NCBI GenBank assembly: GCA_016786705.1
Contig: JAEUVV010000010.1
Span: 1 to 64,000 of the forward strand
From: Taibaiella sp.
Lineage (GTDB): Bacteria > Bacteroidota > Bacteroidia > Chitinophagales > Chitinophagaceae
DNA length: 64,000 bases
Direction: 5' to 3'
Shown here: piece by piece, positions 62,352 to 64,000 of the stretch
Layout: the number at the start of each line of letters is the position of its first letter
Position numbering within the stretch: position 1 is the stretch's first letter
Notes under the pieces: generated by a model
Databases searched by the model: none
What the model was told of the DNA's origin: nothing
What the model saw: only the letters and a program-made list of their open reading frames with translations
Translations under genes and position numbers: made by a program

Positions 62352-63632
62352 GTGAACTACAGACCATTTTTACTGATCCTTTTATTATCAATTACTGCAA
62401 CCCAGCTACATGCCAAAAAAGTAAGGGCATTGTTCCTCGGGAACAGTTATACAGACTATAATAACCTCCCGGAACTGGTAAAGCAACTCGCCTTATCGGC
62501 CGGGGACACTTTGGAATACAGCAAAAATACCCCCGGCGGCTACACGCTTGAGGGGCATTCGACCAACAGTACCAGCCTGAACCTGATACAGGCCGGGAAC
62601 TGGGATTATGTCGTGCTACAGGAACAAAGTCAGCGTCCCGCATTTTCAGATGCCCAGGTGGCCAGCGAAGTTTATCCATACGCCCGCAAATTAGACAGCC
62701 TTATTAAATTAAGTAATCCCTGCGCCGCAACCTTATTCTACATGACCTGGGGCCGGAAAAACGGCGATGCCGGCAATTGCCCCTTCTTACCGGAAATCTG
62801 TACCTATGAAGGTATGGACAGCCTTTTACAGCTCAGGTATACGATCATGGCCCAGGATAATAACGCGTCGGTTTCCCCGGTAGCCAAAGTATGGCGCTCC
62901 CTCAGGGAAAACCATCCCAATATAGAGCTTTACATTGCCGATGAAAGCCACCCTAGCAATAATGGGTCTTTTGCCGCGGCCTGTACCTTTTACGCAATGC
63001 TTTTTGGTAAAGACCCGGTCGCCACGAGCTATAATTTCACTGTAAATGCGGCTGATGCGGCGATCATAAAAAATACCAGTAAAACTATCGTTTTTGACAG
63101 CCTGTCGTTTTGGAACCGGTTTGACGACCTGCCGGCGGCACAGTTTACCAGTACGCTGAATGGCGCTACGGCCAGCTTTACCAATCAATCGCTTAACGCC
63201 AGTCAGTATACCTGGGATTTCGGAGATGGTAATAGCAGTAGCTTAGCAGCCCCAAGCCACACTTACACCAGCAATGGCACATATATAGTGACTTTAACAG
63301 CTAAAGAAGCGGACTGTAACCATACAAGCACCTTTATGGATACTCTACAGGTTTCCGGGGCTACAAGTATAAAACCACAGGAAGGGGAAACCACTTTTAA
63401 GCCGGAAATATTTCCGAACCCGGTCAGGAATGAATTATTTATCCGAAGTCAGCAAGCGCTTGCAGGGATAAAGATATGGGATGTGAACGGACGCATGGCT
63501 TTACAGCCGGAATTGGTACATCAAAGTGCTACACAATACCGGTCCGATATTGGCCACTTGCCTGCAGGCCTGTTCCTGGTACAGGTTATCGCAAGAGACG
63601 GGCAACAATACCTGTTAAAGATCCTTAAATGA
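62352..63632 (+). CDS. SGNH-hydrolase-like secreted protein with PKD and T9SS domains
   Basis: The 426-residue protein starts with GTG at 62352 (the frame is closed just upstream by TGA). It has a signal peptide ending near QLHAK. The first domain resembles DUF4886/SGNH hydrolases: the GNSYT motif holds the nucleophile serine, QEQSQRP is typical, and DESHPSNNG holds Asp and His of the triad. A PKD domain follows (WDFGDGNSSSLAAPSHTYT), then a T9SS sorting domain (EIFPNPVRNELFI, GLFLVQVIARDGQQYLLKI). It is likely a surface or secreted esterase/deacetylase-like enzyme; the substrate is unknown. Confidence 0.85.
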   Translation: MNYRPFLLILLLSITATQLHAKKVRALFLGNSYTDYNNLPELVKQLALSAGDTLEYSKNTPGGYTLEGHSTNSTSLNLIQAGNWDYVVLQEQSQRPAFSDAQVASEVYPYARKLDSLIKLSNPCAATLFYMTWGRKNGDAGNCPFLPEICTYEGMDSLLQLRYTIMAQDNNASVSPVAKVWRSLRENHPNIELYIADESHPSNNGSFAAACTFYAMLFGKDPVATSYNFTVNAADAAIIKNTSKTIVFDSLSFWNRFDDLPAAQFTSTLNGATASFTNQSLNASQYTWDFGDGNSSSLAAPSHTYTSNGTYIVTLTAKEADCNHTSTFMDTLQVSGATSIKPQEGETTFKPEIFPNPVRNELFIRSQQALAGIKIWDVNGRMALQPELVHQSATQYRSDIGHLPAGLFLVQVIARDGQQYLLKILK

Positions 63633-63710
63633 TAAAATAGTGCAGGGGTAAGGCATAGTGGCAATGAAAAGCCTCATGCTCTTTAACCTGATATAGTCGC
63701 ATGATGTATA

Positions 63711-63736
63711 AAAGCCAGGTAGTGATACCTGGCTTT
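63711..63736. terminator. Terminator between convergent genes
   Basis: A perfect 11-bp stem (63711-63721 with 63726-63736) with a 4-base loop lies between the stop at 63632 and the stop at 63753. Confidence 0.8.
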
Positions 63737-63752
63737 CCTTTATCCGAATTAT

Positions 63753-64000
63753 TTAGTGCATTTGAAGATCTTTATAATTAGCGCTTGCTTTGACCACTTC
63801 CATAGCCTTGTCTGCGCTGTCGGGACTGAGCCTTACGACTACCAGGGTATTCCCTGCCCTTAGCTCTTCGTCATAAGCATCCGTGATCCGGCTTTTTTCG
63901 CCATCAAGCAGCAAATTAGCGACTACCCCACTGGCCAGGGCACCAAAATCAAATCCTACAATAGCGCCTACCAATGCACCCGCTCCATAGAGGAAGCCTA
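63753..64000 (-). CDS. Glycine-rich membrane protein, C-terminal part
   Basis: The frame is open to the window edge, so the start lies outside. About 81 residues are visible: a Gly/Ala-rich hydrophobic segment (FLYGAGALVGAIVGFDFGAL) that looks like a glycine zipper, then a soluble tail with SRITDAYDEELRAGNTLVVVRLSPDSADKAMEVVKASANYKDL. This resembles general-stress/heat-induced YflT-like or DUF1269-type proteins with a glycine-zipper middle. The evidence is too short for a firm family call. Confidence 0.6.
   Translation of the reverse strand, partial: GFLYGAGALVGAIVGFDFGALASGVVANLLLDGEKSRITDAYDEELRAGNTLVVVRLSPDSADKAMEVVKASANYKDLQMH

Overview
The window reads as a chromosomal segment of a Bacteroidota bacterium, probably a Chitinophagales/Chitinophagaceae-type organism. 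Three lines of evidence support this. First, secreted proteins end in type IX secretion (T9SS) sorting domains. Second, the families are typical of the phylum: DUF2723, DUF2911, DUF3822 next to rsmD, bacterial GH3, a lipidated TamA (TamL) before TamB, and moxR-DUF58-batA. Third, the TAnnTTTG -7 box of the Bacteroidota primary sigma factor lies about 5 to 45 bases before the start of roughly seventeen genes. I see no rRNA, tRNA, CRISPR array, insertion sequence or prophage. This is mostly core genome with a few accessory surface genes.

Layout. 1-3602 (minus): the N-terminal 1200 codons of a giant secreted protein with at least 13 tandem repeats of about 66 residues, running off the window. 3879-9705 (minus): a DUF2723 membrane protein, two related small lipoproteins and a membrane-anchored metallophosphoesterase. 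9823-13594: a DUF2911 protein and two T9SS cargo proteins, one with an Omp28/thioredoxin-like CxxC domain. 13748-16993: folC with a small beta-barrel, facing a DEAD-box helicase. 17107-21840: a tripartite drug efflux operon led by its TetR regulator, with a promoter bracketed by two matching inverted-repeat operators. 22220-26575: gap, an HMG-CoA lyase-like gene, a lipoprotein, a YigZ protein and ribD.

26714-29809 (minus): one probable operon DUF3822-rsmD-membrane protein-pnp-YHS lipoprotein. 29901-32244: an arginase/formimidoylglutamase-family enzyme, a bacilliredoxin-type protein and a beta-barrel that seems to lack a normal start codon. 32378-39821: tamB-tamL for outer membrane biogenesis. 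40157-47900 (plus): a small unknown, GH3, a large TonB-dependent receptor, and a ubiD-arsC pair joined by a 1-base overlap. 47943-52635 (minus): a membrane protein, then batA, a BatD-like protein, DUF58 and moxR (a short Bat locus without batB/batC). 52826-55271: a TPR protein, folE and a pterin synthase. 55622-59185: a BadF-type sugar kinase, an RNA methyltransferase, a Sua5/YrdC protein and an atpG with its own promoter and no atpA beside it. 59780-64000: a biotin carboxylase, a TetR regulator, an SGNH-PKD-T9SS protein and the end of a glycine-rich membrane protein.

I do not see a clear new multi-gene system. The observations most worth following are the two-cysteine repeat protein, the operator architecture of the efflux operon, the non-canonical start of the 31543-32244 barrel, altered catalytic motifs in two RNA methyltransferases, the PTPS-type motif in the pterin synthase, and the decayed or repeat-like 0.6 kb between atpG and accC.
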